NCBI GenBank assembly: GCA_030620095.1
Contig: JAUTXW010001311.1
Coordinates: forward strand, 825,501 to 889,500
Length of the DNA: 64,000 bases
From: Kuschelorhynchus macadamiae
Lineage: Eukaryota > Arthropoda > Insecta > Coleoptera > Curculionidae
Direction of reading: 5' to 3'
In this document: piece by piece, positions 27,500 through 38,624 of the stretch
Layout of the letters: every line of letters starts with the position of its first letter
How positions within the stretch are numbered: the first letter of the stretch is position 1
Translations under genes and position numbers: made by a program
The notes under the pieces: model-generated
What the model saw: only the letters and a program-made list of their open reading frames with translations
Told to the model about the DNA's origin: nothing
Database searches by the model: none

Positions 27500-27990
27500 T
27501 CCTCGCAAGAGGAAAGTATTTTATTATAGTTGCAAAAAACCTGTTTTCTCAGTTCCATTGGTTAGTCTGTATATCTGTCCGCGACAAAGCTCAAGAACTG
27601 CTTGTTCTATTTACTTCAAGTTTTGGTTAAAAATTAAAGGTCATATGATGATGACATGGTAACATTTTGGTAAAAATCCAATATGGCTGAACAAAATGGC
27701 GGTCTATTGAAATGTTAAAAAAATATTGCTAAAAAACTGCTTATTCATTTAATCCAAATTTTGCAAAAAAAAAGGTGTGGCATGACCATCAACTGACAAG
27801 TTTTACTACAATTCCAAAATGGTGGCCTAATAAAATGTTATAAAAGTCAATGTAGAAAACCACTGCATCGATTATGTTTAAATTTTGCTCAAAAATCAAA
27901 TATTATATAGGGATGAACTGGTAAAAATGTTGAGACAAATTCAAAATGGGGGAACAAAACGGTGTCCTAATTAAATGTTTAAAAATATCT
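27500..27990 (+). repeat. ATGGCGG repeat within copy 2
   Basis: TTTCCTCGCAAGAGGAAAGT, CTGTTTTCTCAGTTCCATTG, TCAAGTTTTGGTTAAAAATT, TCCAATATGGCTGAACAAAA and TCCAAAATGGTGGCCTAATA follow the order of the dispersed repeat family. This links the free-standing copies to this transposon family. Confidence 0.75.
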
Positions 27991-28700
27991 GAAAAAAATA
28001 CTTCGGATTGATTGATTAATGACATCCCCATTTTGAATATTTATTATTAAAAATGTATGAATTGCACACTTAATATCGATTTTTAATCAAATCTGTATAA
28101 ATGTTAAAATTCGCTCGCAGTCTAGGCATTCCTACTTTCATTTTTTAAATATTGACTAAAAATGTATGATATGTATTCTCAAATCTGTACAAATGTTAAA
28201 ATTCTACCGCCATGTTGGCATTACAATCTTGAATTTTAAAAATGTTGACAAAAATTCATGATGTTCAGTGTTAAATAGCCCTAAATGCAGAATTTTAATT
28301 AAATCTGCAAACATTTTAAAATTAGGCTGCTATGTTGGTGCTGCCATTTTTAATTGACTAAAATTTCATAACTGTTATTCTTAAATACTTCTAGATACTG
28401 ATATTCAGCCTAATCTGTACAAATGAGAAAATTCGTTCGCTATATTGGTGCCACCATTTTGATTTTTGTTGTGTATTCTTAAATAATCCCCACAAATGTT
28501 AAAATCATCCATCCGACCTGTTGACATTGTCATTTTGGCACTGGTATTTTGAATTTTTAAATGCTGACACTCTTAAATAAGTAACAAAATTCGTCAGCCG
28601 TATTTTCGCCGCCATTTTGGATTTCTAAATGTTGACTAAAAAAATCGGATATTTATGTGTGTGCATGTCAAATTTGAGAATAATCGGTAATGTAAGATTT
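27990..28700 (-). repeat. Diverged minisatellite inside copy 2
   Basis: Reverse-orientation counterpart of 8560-9420, with repeated TTAAAATTCG, GCCGCCATTTTGGATTT-like cores and TAAATATTGACTAAAAATG. Confidence 0.75.
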
Positions 28701-29557
28701 GAACTAGACATACAAACATTCAATCAGATGAGTAGGAAGCCAATAAAGGCGCGTTAAAAGCACTGATTATAGTTTCAAACTCTAGCAATAGTATTCACTA
28801 AAGAGGTTTAAATTTAGACAAGGTCAAACTTGACAGTTACAGTTTAAGATGACATGTTTAACAACTGAACAAATAATTTTTATAAATGTCACAGTTACAA
28901 AATGACAGTGACATAAGACAAACGTAACTAAAAACTAAACTTTGATAATATATAAATAACTAATTTCCTTTTAAACTTATTGGCTTGATCTTAATAATGA
29001 AGTAGGGAACGAATGTTTCTTTGATGTTTGTAAAAATATCTATTAGCCTCAATAAGGAATAGGTGGGAATCCTTCCTTTTGTCAACGATAATGAAGCATG
29101 GCCCATTTCTTCATTTTCGTACATCAAATATTTTAACAGGTCGTCATTTTGTTTCGCCAGATTGACTTCATACCAATATTTTACCAGTTTTTTCGATCAG
29201 ACCTAATTTCTTGTGGAAAATTAAATAAAATTAAAGTTAATCGAGTATTTGGATTTTTTAGCTACACCGGTATAGGCGGACCGACCGACAGTAATGAAAA
29301 AACATGAAGATCTGTAAAAACCCGGAACGTTGATTTTTTTACGATTAATGGTATTTCCTTATCCGAGAAGTGAAAATTCGCGCCGCCACTGGCATTCGTC
29401 CACAAATGGCCACGGCTTGAACATGGGCCATCCTCACTTCTTGTTTTATGGTAAACATTGGTCGATAGAATGTGAAAAATAGGGGAACCATGTTGGCGCA
29501 TACCCCTAACGTGATTTATGAATGTATTGTGATCTCCACTTTAATTCTTACTCTAAG

Positions 29558-29565
29558 GTTGACCC
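29558..29565 (+). repeat. 8-bp target site duplication, right (copy 2)
   Basis: GTTGACCC, following ATTCTTACTCTAAG. Confidence 0.95.
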
Positions 29566-30734
29566 GTTATGGTACAGAGTCTGATCAAAACTTGAAAAAT
29601 CGATTTGCGAAATATACATTTTTTTTAAAACTCGGAACAATATCTTTTTTGACATTTTGTTGGATGAAGGGGAGTAACCATTTTTCCATAAAATAGAATT
29701 AAGTGGGAATTATGGCTCATTTTTAAGAGGCTTTATTTGGAAAACTATATATTTTAGACAAAAGTTATATTATTCAAAAGTTGTTTAGAATTGTTAAGAC
29801 AGTTCAAAAAACATACAATATACAGGGTGTTCCAACGAAAATAACGAAGTCGCGGTCACTTTCGGGGAAACCATAAACGATATTTAATGGTTTTTATGTT
29901 ACAAATGTTCACAATATTTAACCCTATCAACACACCAAATTCCATATTTTTATTCTAGCAGGTTTCAAATGGCATCCTGGGTAGTAGTTTCATTGTCAAC
30001 CGGTATATATACATCCATATAAAACCATAATTATTTGATTTCTGTATTCCTACTTATTTTAAAACAAATTATTTTCACCTTTGTAATTATTAGTCATCTG
30101 TTCTGACACGAAATAATCTAAACTATATGTTTATATCGCAATTGCGAAATTGTTCCATAATCCTAACATAGTTCTTTATCATAATACGGTTGTTTAGACA
30201 AGCTTACGAGCAACGCAAAAAAACCAACTTTATTACACAATATTTTATAACATCTGCGAGTTGTCTTTGTGTGACAATAAAAATACGTGACATATTAGAT
30301 AGAAGGTCAACGAAACAAAATAAAAATTAAATTGTTCTCGATTTGCACGTTACTATTTCCTACTGAGATAAACAACGTAAACAGTATTACAATATTGTCG
30401 ATAACAAGGATTTTTTAAATTTCCTTATCAGTGTACTTTTCGTAGTGCGTCATTTCTTTTGTCTTCATACTTTAAAATAAATGAATATATTAATAACCGA
30501 TAAAGTAGAACAAACGATAAGTCCGGTTTAACCTTTTTATAGATCGTGAGCTCTTGCATGGGCGGAATTAAATATTTTCTACTTCTTTAATTTCATATAA
30601 TTACGATTTGCATATTCTCATAATTATAGGTCGTCTACATAAATTTTAACTGTTACTTTTATTAACAAATTTTTTTTATTTTTTACTGTGGTATGAATGT
30701 GTTCCAAATTATAAAGTTTTTCTCTGCATTTTAT
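29566..30734. other. Spacer with one mariner-type end
   Basis: No gene recognised. CAGGGTGTTCCAACGAAAAT at 29824 after TATA looks like a Tc1/mariner terminus; the fragment AAATGGCATCCTGGGTA near 29968 may be its decayed partner. Confidence 0.45.
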
Positions 30735-31335
30735 CTTCCCTAGTTAAAGTGAAGTATTGTATTTGAATTTTTCTCACATCTTAACTTTGCTGAAAAAACA
30801 TATTTTCTCAATCGCGTCAAAAATCAAGAATTATTTAGAAATCAACTGATAAAATTTTGGTTCGAATCGAAGATGGCGGAACAAAATGGCGGGTTAGTAA
30901 AATATTTAAAAATTCAGCCAGAAAAAGTACTTAATGGACTGATTTACTTTGGTGTGCCATAAATAATTGTAATATACAGGCGATCTAGTAAAGTGCTGGA
31001 CACGAAAGAAAACCAGGCGGTCCTTAAAATAAAGGTTCATAGTCTTAAACAAGCGGAAAAGTAAAATTTTTGTACGCAAATAAATTTTATGTTATTTTTT
31101 TTGTTGTAATAGTTTGCCTCTTCATCTATAAAGTACGCCACCTAAGCGGTACGGAAAATTGATCGAGGATTTAGTAAATTTCGCACTGGTCCACTTGTAA
31201 TTGGGATGTGCCTAGAGTCTCCATGCACTTGCCGCTAAAAGGTTCTAGCTATTTCCAGTGGCGCCTATACATTTCGAGCATTTGTTTTCATTTCTATATA
31301 AATGCGTTGCGTTGAATTATTATTTCGAAGTAACA

Positions 31336-32738
31336 ATGGCGAGCAAAAGACGAAAAACCATTGGAAGCGGTGCACGTGAAGTTATTGCGAACGTTATAGA
31401 GGCCTGTACTATAGAAGCTGAAAATAATAGTTTGATTATTTCAGTTCAAAATCGAACAGAACGAGCTGCATTTAACACTGGTGTTTCGGACAGTAGTGTA
31501 AGAAAAATTCAAAGAGAACATAATGATCGCTCATGTTCTACTTCACCTTTAAAATCTCCTGGTAAAAAAAGACTCCGCTTATCATACAAAGATAAAATTG
31601 ACGATGGTGATTTACAAGTAATTCGACGAACAATAGAGGATTTTTATATAAACTTGAAGAGGGTTCCGATCTGCAAACCCCTACTTCGTGCTGTAAAGAA
31701 CAAAATAGATTTTCCGTACGGGTATAAAACCTTAAATCGGCTTTTACGACCAAATGATTTTGTTTGGCGCAAGTGCCAAAATAAACGAAAATGCTCATTG
31801 AGAGACCAAATATTTTTCACTGGCGGGTGTATTATCTATCAACTGTAAGGCAATATAGGCAAGAAGGACCCAATATTGTGTATCTAGACGAAACCTGGGT
31901 AAATAATGATATGACAGTGAACAAATGCTGGCAAAGTGAAAGTATTACAGATGTTGTTTAGGGAATCCGCTCTAGTAGTCGCTTTATTATAGTTCATGCT
32001 GGTTCAGAAGCCCGATTTGTTCCAAGTGCTGCTTTAGTTTTTCGCTCGGGACTAACAACTGGGGACTATCATGGACAGATGAATAGAGATAATTTTGAAA
32101 AGTGGTTGCTCGAGCAGCTTGTACCTAACATTCCTCCCAAATCAGTCGTGGTAATGGATAATGCGTCTTATCATTCTCACGTAAAAGATCAAGTGCCAAC
32201 TAAATATTCTACAAAAGCTCATATGATATCGTGGCTTAAATCGAACAATCTTGTATGTGATCCAACAGAGAAAATATCAATTATGTGAAGTGATATCAGC
32301 CAATAAGCCTAGAGAAAAAAAGTATAAAATTGACGGTCTTTTACGTAACCTCGGTCATACACCTTTAAGGCTGCTTCGATACATGTGCGACCTCAACCCT
32401 ATTGAACTTGCATGGGCAGGAGTAAAAAAATATATTCGAGAGCTCAACACCGGTGAACTTTCAATTAAAGGCTTAAATAAAATAACATTAGACGATTTGA
32501 TTTAACGATTGACTCAATATCGGCTGAAAATTGGAAATCGTATGTTAAACATGTTCGTTCTATTGAAGATAAATACTGGAAAGTAGATGGCAAAATTGAA
32601 ACGGTTATTGATGATTTAGTTATCACACTGGGATCTTCAAGAAGTTTCGACGAAACCTCATCATTTTCAGAGAAAGACAACGATTTAGAAGGAATCGAAC
32701 CATTAGTATCAGAGCCGTCAACCTCAAAAATGGCTTAG
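31336..32738 (+). pseudogene. DD82E-type transposase, disrupted
   Basis: The ATG at 31336 begins MASKRRKTIGSGAREVIANV. An N-terminal helix-turn-helix follows with RTERAAFNTGVSDSSVRKIQ, then KKRLRLSYKDKIDDGDLQVI and FPYGYKTLNRLL. A frameshift near 31800 leads to IVYLDETWVNNDM (31879, first Asp), then HAGSEARFVP, VVVMDNASYHSHVKDQVP (32148, second Asp) and, after another shift near 32270, LRLLRYMCDLNPIELAWAGV (32373, Glu). The Asp-to-Glu gap is 244 bases, 81 or 82 residues once one frameshift is allowed. Tc1 has 34 and mariner 34 or 41, so this spacing is diagnostic of the DD82E group I recall as Sailor. The C-terminus ends EPSTSKMA at 32738. A stop at about 31960 and frameshifts make it inactive. 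Confidence 0.86.
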
Positions 32739-32910
32739 TTTTTTTTCATATATTTTGTAAAATTGTTCATAAAGTAACTGTCAATAAGCTGCTTCAAAAT
32801 AATTAATTTTCTGTTCAATACCGGGTGTCAAAAAATATCTAACATTGCAATTAATATTTGAAAAACTACAGGACTCATATTTTTCCAAAATTAACACATC
32901 AATGTAGTTA

Positions 32911-33681
32911 TAGTAGGGGAGCCAGCACTGATTCCAGTGCACAAGATTTATCAAAATTTTAACTTATGCAGATCAACTTTGGGCTATTCGGGTATGCCAA
33001 AAGTGACCGTTTGTCTCCGTCTGTCATATTACTTTGTATAGGAGGCGTCATTGTGATGTACTATACAGGGCGTTTCCTAATTGCGTGCTAATGTTAAAGG
33101 GGGGTGGTTCTTGGACCTTTTTAAGAGAAAAAGTTTAATATGAACCTAAAAGTCTTAACTTTGGAGAAACAGGGGTTTAAAAAAACATTTTTTTAAAATC
33201 CTAATTGTGATGCTATTATAGATAAATAACTGTATGAAAGTTGATACACGTCTTTTATGCATAAAAGGGATTTTTTATTAACAATCAATTTTTGAAATTT
33301 CCACCCCAAACCAGTGGCGTGCACATGTAATTAACCTGGGTAAATCCGTATGCTCCTTAATGCATGACGTGTATCAAATTTCATGCAGTTATCTACAATA
33401 GCATCAGAACTGGGATGAAAACAAATGTTTTCTTTTTAAATTTTACCATCCTGTATCTCAAAAGTTAAGACTTTTAGGACATAAAAACACCCCCTTTAAA
33501 ATCAGCACGCAATTAGGAAACGCCCTGTGTAGTACCTCACAATGACGGCCCCTGTATAAAGTAATACGACAAACGGAGACAGATGGCCACTTTTGGCGTA
33601 CCCGAGTATCCCAAAGTCGAAATGCATAAATTAAAATTTTGATAAATCTCGTTCACTGGATCTGATGCTGGCTGCTCTTGT
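32911..33681. mobile_element. Palindromic MITE (two ~370-bp inverted arms)
   Basis: The left arm from GAGCCAGCACTGATTCCAGT (32926) and the right arm reversed from GCAGCCAGCATCAGATCCAG mirror each other through AGATTTATCAAAATTTTAA, GGGCGTTTCCTAATTGCGTG and GATACACGTC, meeting near 33300. No coding capacity. It sits inside the 3' half of the DD82E element, downstream of the gene. Family not assigned; TA-like flanks suggest a mariner-type MITE. Confidence 0.85.
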
Positions 33682-34123
33682 AAAATCTGAACTTGTAAAT
33701 CGTGTATCACTATACTCGGTGGTCCAATGATAGTGGACGTAGGCAGTAGCCCGGGAGCCGTTAATGACAGGACTCAAGAAGAAATATATTTACAGGTAAA
33801 TCGATCAAGAAAAATCGAAATTAAATCATTTTAAAATTCGAAAGTTCGCCGTTTTTGCAACACAAAAGAGATATAGAAATGCGGTACACAAAAGAAAACA
33901 GACAAATATAGATAAAGGTTCATTAAGCATAGTTAATATTTAATTATCTGAAGTGAGTATAGTTAAAAAGGAGTGCCATATTATTTAAAGAAAGACGGGA
34001 CACCACTGGTTTAAAGAGATTTCTTGGCCGACCTTCCTAAACCGATTGACTCCGCCCGGTTTTCTTTTGTGTCCCGCACTATAAAACTGTGGTACTAATT
34101 CAAGATGGCGAAACAAAACGGCG

Positions 34124-37100
34124 CACAGTAATGCAAAATTCCCAACGGGGTATATATTTTTAAAGAAATGTCTCTTAAAACATCAAATTTGTCTGAAATA
34201 AGTATAACTTTTTTTTTGACAACTTAATAAGTAGTACACGGGGTGTTTTTTGAGAAGAAAATTATTTTTTTGATTCTCTTATAAAACTGACTATTGCAAA
34301 TTAACCAGCATAACTTCATAATTAATCAAAAACTTATATTATTTTTTAGGTTTATTCTATATGGTACTGAACTTGCAAATTGCCCAGTAACTTTAGTATC
34401 AACGCTTATTTAAGACCAATAATTTTTAAAAGTTTTCTATTATACCTGAATCACACAAGACTAAACTTTATCTTGACTTTTAAAAAAATGCTTAAATATG
34501 CATAAACTTCTTTTATATCTGTTATTAGGGTCAAAGGTTTCTTAAAACAAATATAAAGAAATTTGCCGCCCGTAGGCGCCCGTTTGGTTATATAGGTCGT
34601 AGAGTGCCGGGCTTTGGAGACATTGTTTGTTTGTCACAGTAAATGAGCTGTCAAACATTGTATTACAATATTTTTCGGTGGGTGCATAATAAAACACGTT
34701 TAGTTAATTTAATTTATAGTAAAATATGGAAGAACTAAGAAGTAACTTTAATTTATTTACACAATTAAGATCTTTGGACATTAGTTTAATTGACTTTAAC
34801 ACTTTACTGATTGTTACTGTAAAAAAACTTAATTTGAACAATATGTGTGAAAGGGAGACATTCGTTTTAAGTGAGTGCTTAAGAAAGTTTTGTGTAAATG
34901 TGTCAAAAAGATAGAGAGAATGTAAAGGATAATTTAAAAAAATAAACGAATTGTGGCTTAAACGAGGCTCTCCTTGGCCGCGTTTTGTTTTAAAGTCTCA
35001 GTCAATAAAATCCGGATCGAAAATTCTACCAAAAAAAAAAACGAAAAAGGTCAAGGTCTCTCGTTAAGGCAAAAGAAAAGAAGAACGAATTTCCTGAGAC
35101 AAGAAAACGTGGGAGAATTATCGTTTGACATAACTTCCAACATGAGCAATTGTGAAAATGAAGACGTAAATAAAATACTTAAGTTTTTATCTCAAAACCC
35201 TCAACATGTAGAAAAAGTATCATAATCATTCCTATTCAAGGGAAAAGTCGCTAGCAAAATACATTTCCCTAAAACTTTCAACTTACTTTACGAAAGTCTG
35301 CTGAGCTGGAAGGTTGTTCCCTGTATCTGTCATATTACCAGGTTCAACAAGCAAAACGTGAGTGCTATCCCACACAAACTTCCATTATAATAACCGATAC
35401 GTTTGCGAAAATTACGTGCAGTCCCTTTTGGATCACACAGTTAGGAGAATTCTAGAATTGTTAAAGAATAGTGTATCTGGCAGACTTATTCTCATAAGTA
35501 AATGTGGATTTGATTGACTCAAATATTTTTATGACCGCGTATGTTCCACTTAAATTAATTTTAAACGAGAAGACAGTTATTGTTTGGGAAAATCAACGGC
35601 CATCATCACCGTTTTACTGTCGCCCAATTAATTTTCAGTTTATAAAAGAATCTAAAGAGGTAATAAATAATGCATGGAAATCATTAAAAGATGAAATCGA
35701 TCTATTGGATGAGACAGAACTTTCTAAAACTACGTCTATAGAACACATAATTTTTTTAACAATGATCGATGGTAAGACTTGTTCTACAGTAGCAGGATCA
35801 AAATCCACTATGAATTGTTATATTTGTGGGACAAAACCTAGCGAAATGAACCACTTGAATTTAATAGCTCAGTACCAGTCCAGGAGTATTACAAATTAGG
35901 AATGTCTTTTCTACATGCATGGATATGAACATTTGAATGTTTGCTCCATATTTCTTACAATATGAGATTTAAGAAATGGTCAGCAAGAACCACAAAAACC
36001 AAAATTATTATACAAGAAAGGTTGAAAAGGGAATTGGGACTAAACGTTGATATGGTGAAACAAGGCTTTGGCACAACCAATGACGGTAACACCACAAGAA
36101 AGTTTTTTAAAAATACTACAAAATCTGCGGAAATTACCGGTTTGGATATTCATTTAGTTAAAAGATTTTACTTCATATTGCAGGACATAGCTTCTGGTCA
36201 CAACATAGATGTTTATACATTTGACAAATATGCAAAACAATCCGCCCAGCTATATGTTAGATTATACAGCTGGTACTATATGCCAGCTACGGTCCATAAG
36301 ATTTTATTTCATGGAGCGGAAATAATTAAACATGCTCTAATACCTATTGGGCACCTTTCAGAGGAAGCAGCAGAAGCTAGAAACAAAGACTTCAGAAAGT
36401 ATATAGAGCTCAGATCCCAGAATTGCAACAGAAAATTTACCAACTAAGAAATTTTAAACAACTTACTGATCTCATTTGACCCAGTAATTTCGAATCTCAG
36501 ACCAATTAGAAATAAAACAACTATTGAACATGAAAAATATGCGTTGAAGTAAATTGTGTGCTTGTTATTATTTAAATAATATAAACTTTGTCAGACATGT
36601 TTCTAAGTTATTGGTGTGTAAATTGTTTTAACGTGTTAGTATATATATTAGATTATTCACTTCGGTCTTTTATTTGAAACAAATTGCTATTGGAAGAATT
36701 CCCTTGAGGTAAAGTAGCATTTATTTAATATAATAATTTAAATTGGAATTAATACTTTAAGAAATATCCCATGTGTTTTTATTAAAACCAAAAATCCTTA
36801 GCAACTTTTTAATAAAAAAATTATTTTCTGCTATACCTACTTAGTATTTCTAAATCAATTCGTTCCATATACGTATTCTGTGAAATTTAATAAAATTTGG
36901 CCATACTGATTTAATTTACACAAAAATGCGTAATGTAGTGGACTAAGAAATCATAGGTTTTCTTAATCAAATAAATAAAAATAATGGCACTTTGTTAAAC
37001 GAACGCCACTGGTGAACCTGAAAACCTTATCAGGAAAATGTAATTTTATGTTGTAATTACGTGTAACAAAGTTTGATACAGTATTTATTATGGTTTTGAA

Positions 37101-37295
37101 ATATTTAAGAAAGTCCAAAAAAATAATGTATTTTTTAACGCCCTTTATTTGGATTTAAACAAAAATCAAATTTGGGACTGAATTTAAATCTTTAAAGGTC
37201 TTTTCTATTTAAAACGGGCAAAATTATTCAAATCACACTAATATTTTTAAAACAATAGCAAAGATCCAAATTTCCCTATCCCTCGATTCACTGTG
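34124..37295 (+). mobile_element. Transib element (RAG1-like)
   Basis: The left end CACAGTAATGC (34124) and right end, reversed, CACAGTGAATC (37295) share CACAGT; Transib termini begin with a heptamer like the CACAGTG of V(D)J recombination signals. Flanking pentamers are CGGCG (34119-34123) and GGGCG (37296-37300): GC-rich, 5 bp as expected for Transib, with one difference. The uninterrupted paralogue at about 41801 reads TGGCG once. Within lies a RAG1-core-like pseudogene. Beyond the heptamer the ends diverge. Confidence 0.85.
34726..36450 (+). pseudogene. Transib transposase (RAG1-core homologue), disrupted
   Basis: Start at 34726 reads MEELRSNFNLFTQLRSLDIS. Further blocks: KCGFD at 35500 (first-Asp region, cut by a TGA), VIVWENQRPSSPFYCRPINF (35577), DGKTCS..AGSKSTMNCYIC (35767, CxxC zinc site), LHAWI.TFECLLHISY (35909), LGLNVDMVKQGFGTTNDGNT (36031), ITGLDIHLVKRFYFILQD and MPATVHKILFHGAEIIKHAL with PIGHLSEEAAEARNKDFRKY (36280-36400). 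The last block aligns with RAG1 HKTLAHVPEII ... ASEGNESGNKLFRRFRK, which holds the catalytic Glu; the Glu of LSEEAAEARNK is retained. The CxxC segment aligns with RAG1 YICTLC. Frameshifts near 35230, 35500 and 35890 and stops show loss of function. Confidence 0.87.
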
Positions 37296-37640
37296 GGGCG
37301 GCTAAATAAAATATTTGTAATCTTAAAAAAATCACCCTCTCAGGTTTTACATATCTTCACATTTTAGCGCCCCTAGATACCAAAAGATATGTTTTTCCGT
37401 CAGTCAACCTGTCGCTTTGTCTGTCGGTCTGTCAGTTCACGGCATACCTTAAAAACTGCTTATCAGATTGACATCAAATTTTAGTAAAAAATTAAGGGTC
37501 AAATAGGGATGATCTGGTAATATTTTGGTAAAAATCCAGTGTGCCGGAATAAGACGGAGGCCTAGTGAAATGTTTAAAAAAATATTACTTAAAGCTAAAT
37601 TTTTTTATTTGAAACTTTTTTCTGTATCTTTAAAAATTAT

Positions 37641-38624
37641 GGTTTGGGCGTGGCCGGCTGAGCCAAGGTTAGTAAATGATTACCTACGTGCCCGAAGAGT
37701 ACGGCAACTATAATGACGAAGATTAAAAATTTAAAACAAAGCGTAAATATGAGAAGAAATGAGAATAAAGAATTACATGGAGGATCGGCCAAGAAATAAC
37801 AATGCATCTGTTGACGAGATAACCTCACAACTCGCATTATTCATAAACTCATATTAATTGCAACTGAAAGTAAGCATACAAATTCAACTGATCACGAGAA
37901 TCATAATCGGGAACAGGGTTCGCGACTTGCTTAAACTGTAAACTGGTCTACGTCAGCTGAGAGACAACTTAAAAAGAAAATAGGTGCTGAAAAAAAAATA
38001 AAAGTATTTTAGCATTTAAGAGAAAATAAACTTCTTGGGGCACAAGATAAGACGACGGAATCGACTTCAAGAAGTCCAGTCCTCTGATGTCAAATCAGAA
38101 CAAAACTTTTTAGTTCTGCTGCTGAGGAATCTAACGGCGAGCAACCAATCTCATGCACAACCCTACAAAGTATATAGAGATATATTCTAAAGATACTTAT
38201 ATATCAAGCGGTCCCCTATCACACTCATTAGCTGCATATCTAGATAGAAGTTTCGTTTTATTTATTAGTAAATTGCCCGACTAAAATCTGAACCTTGCTT
38301 GTTAACATCACTGGCCATAATTTCGTAGTTTCACGCAATTCATAAAATTGTTCCCGGATACTTTAAAATACTTGCTAAACTTTGAGTCATTGAGTTTATT
38401 TACAGATTTGTGGAATTCTCCGAATCTTTCTTGTGTTTTAACGAAACCACTAATCCACCCTTGATTTTTCTTTTTCACGCAGTTAAACACATTATACTTA
38501 GTTCAGGTTATTTTAGTTCCCTAGATGTAGTAGCATTTTCTCTATAAATGCGTCAATTTCTTTCGCCTGATAATTGAACAAGCAAAACTGAGATACATTG
38601 TCTCCGGGGGCTGCTCCTACACAG
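37641..38624. other. Spacer, nothing recognised
   Basis: No gene, RNA or terminus recognised downstream of the dispersed repeat. Two short frames (37637-37837 and 38308-38490, minus) carry no motif. Confidence 0.4.

Larger units (their letters stand above)
26087..29557 (-). mobile_element. Unassigned 8-bp-TSD DNA transposon, copy 2
   Basis: A 3471-bp element between exact GTTGACCC octamers. Ends are inverted repeats: the first 14 bases CTTAGAGTAAGAAT are identical and 23 of the first 28 match. It is the inverted relative of 7733-14088 and preserves the site where the DUF7869-type element inserted in copy 1. Beyond the termini, an outer region with GAAACATTCGTTCC-like wording, the minisatellite (27990-28700) and a segment matching the dispersed ATGGCGG repeat (27500-27990) are visible. 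No conserved gene; short frames are not shared with copy 1. Superfamily unassigned. Confidence 0.92.
30991..34081 (+). mobile_element. Sailor-like (DD82E) IS630-Tc1-mariner element
   Basis: Inverted termini of about 30 bases: left AAGTGCTGGACACGAAAGAA then AACC.GGCGG, right (reverse) TAGTGCGGGACACAAAAGAA then AACC.GGCGG. Flanked by TA at 30989-30990 and 34082-34083; the paralogous uninterrupted site at about 41766 has a single TA. Contains one degenerate transposase gene and a nested palindromic MITE (32911-33681). Confidence 0.88.
30735..37640 (+). repeat. Dispersed ATGGCGG repeat, copy split by two transposons
   Basis: Three segments of one repeat copy: 30735-30990, 34082-34123 and 37296-37640. 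Joined in order they run parallel to the uninterrupted copy at 41413-41870: GACTGATTTACTTTGGTGTG ... GATCTAG, then TAAAACTGTGGTACTAATTC and AAGATGGCGAAACAAAA, then GGCGGCTAAATAAAATATTT and CACCCTCTCAGGTTTTACAT. The breaks coincide exactly with a TA and a 5-bp target site. Confidence 0.87.

Noticed and set aside
34637..34655. CACAGTAAATGAGC as the left end of the Transib element
   Set aside because: The alternative CACAGTAATGC at 34124 lies exactly where the paralogous repeat is interrupted and next to a matching GGCG flank.
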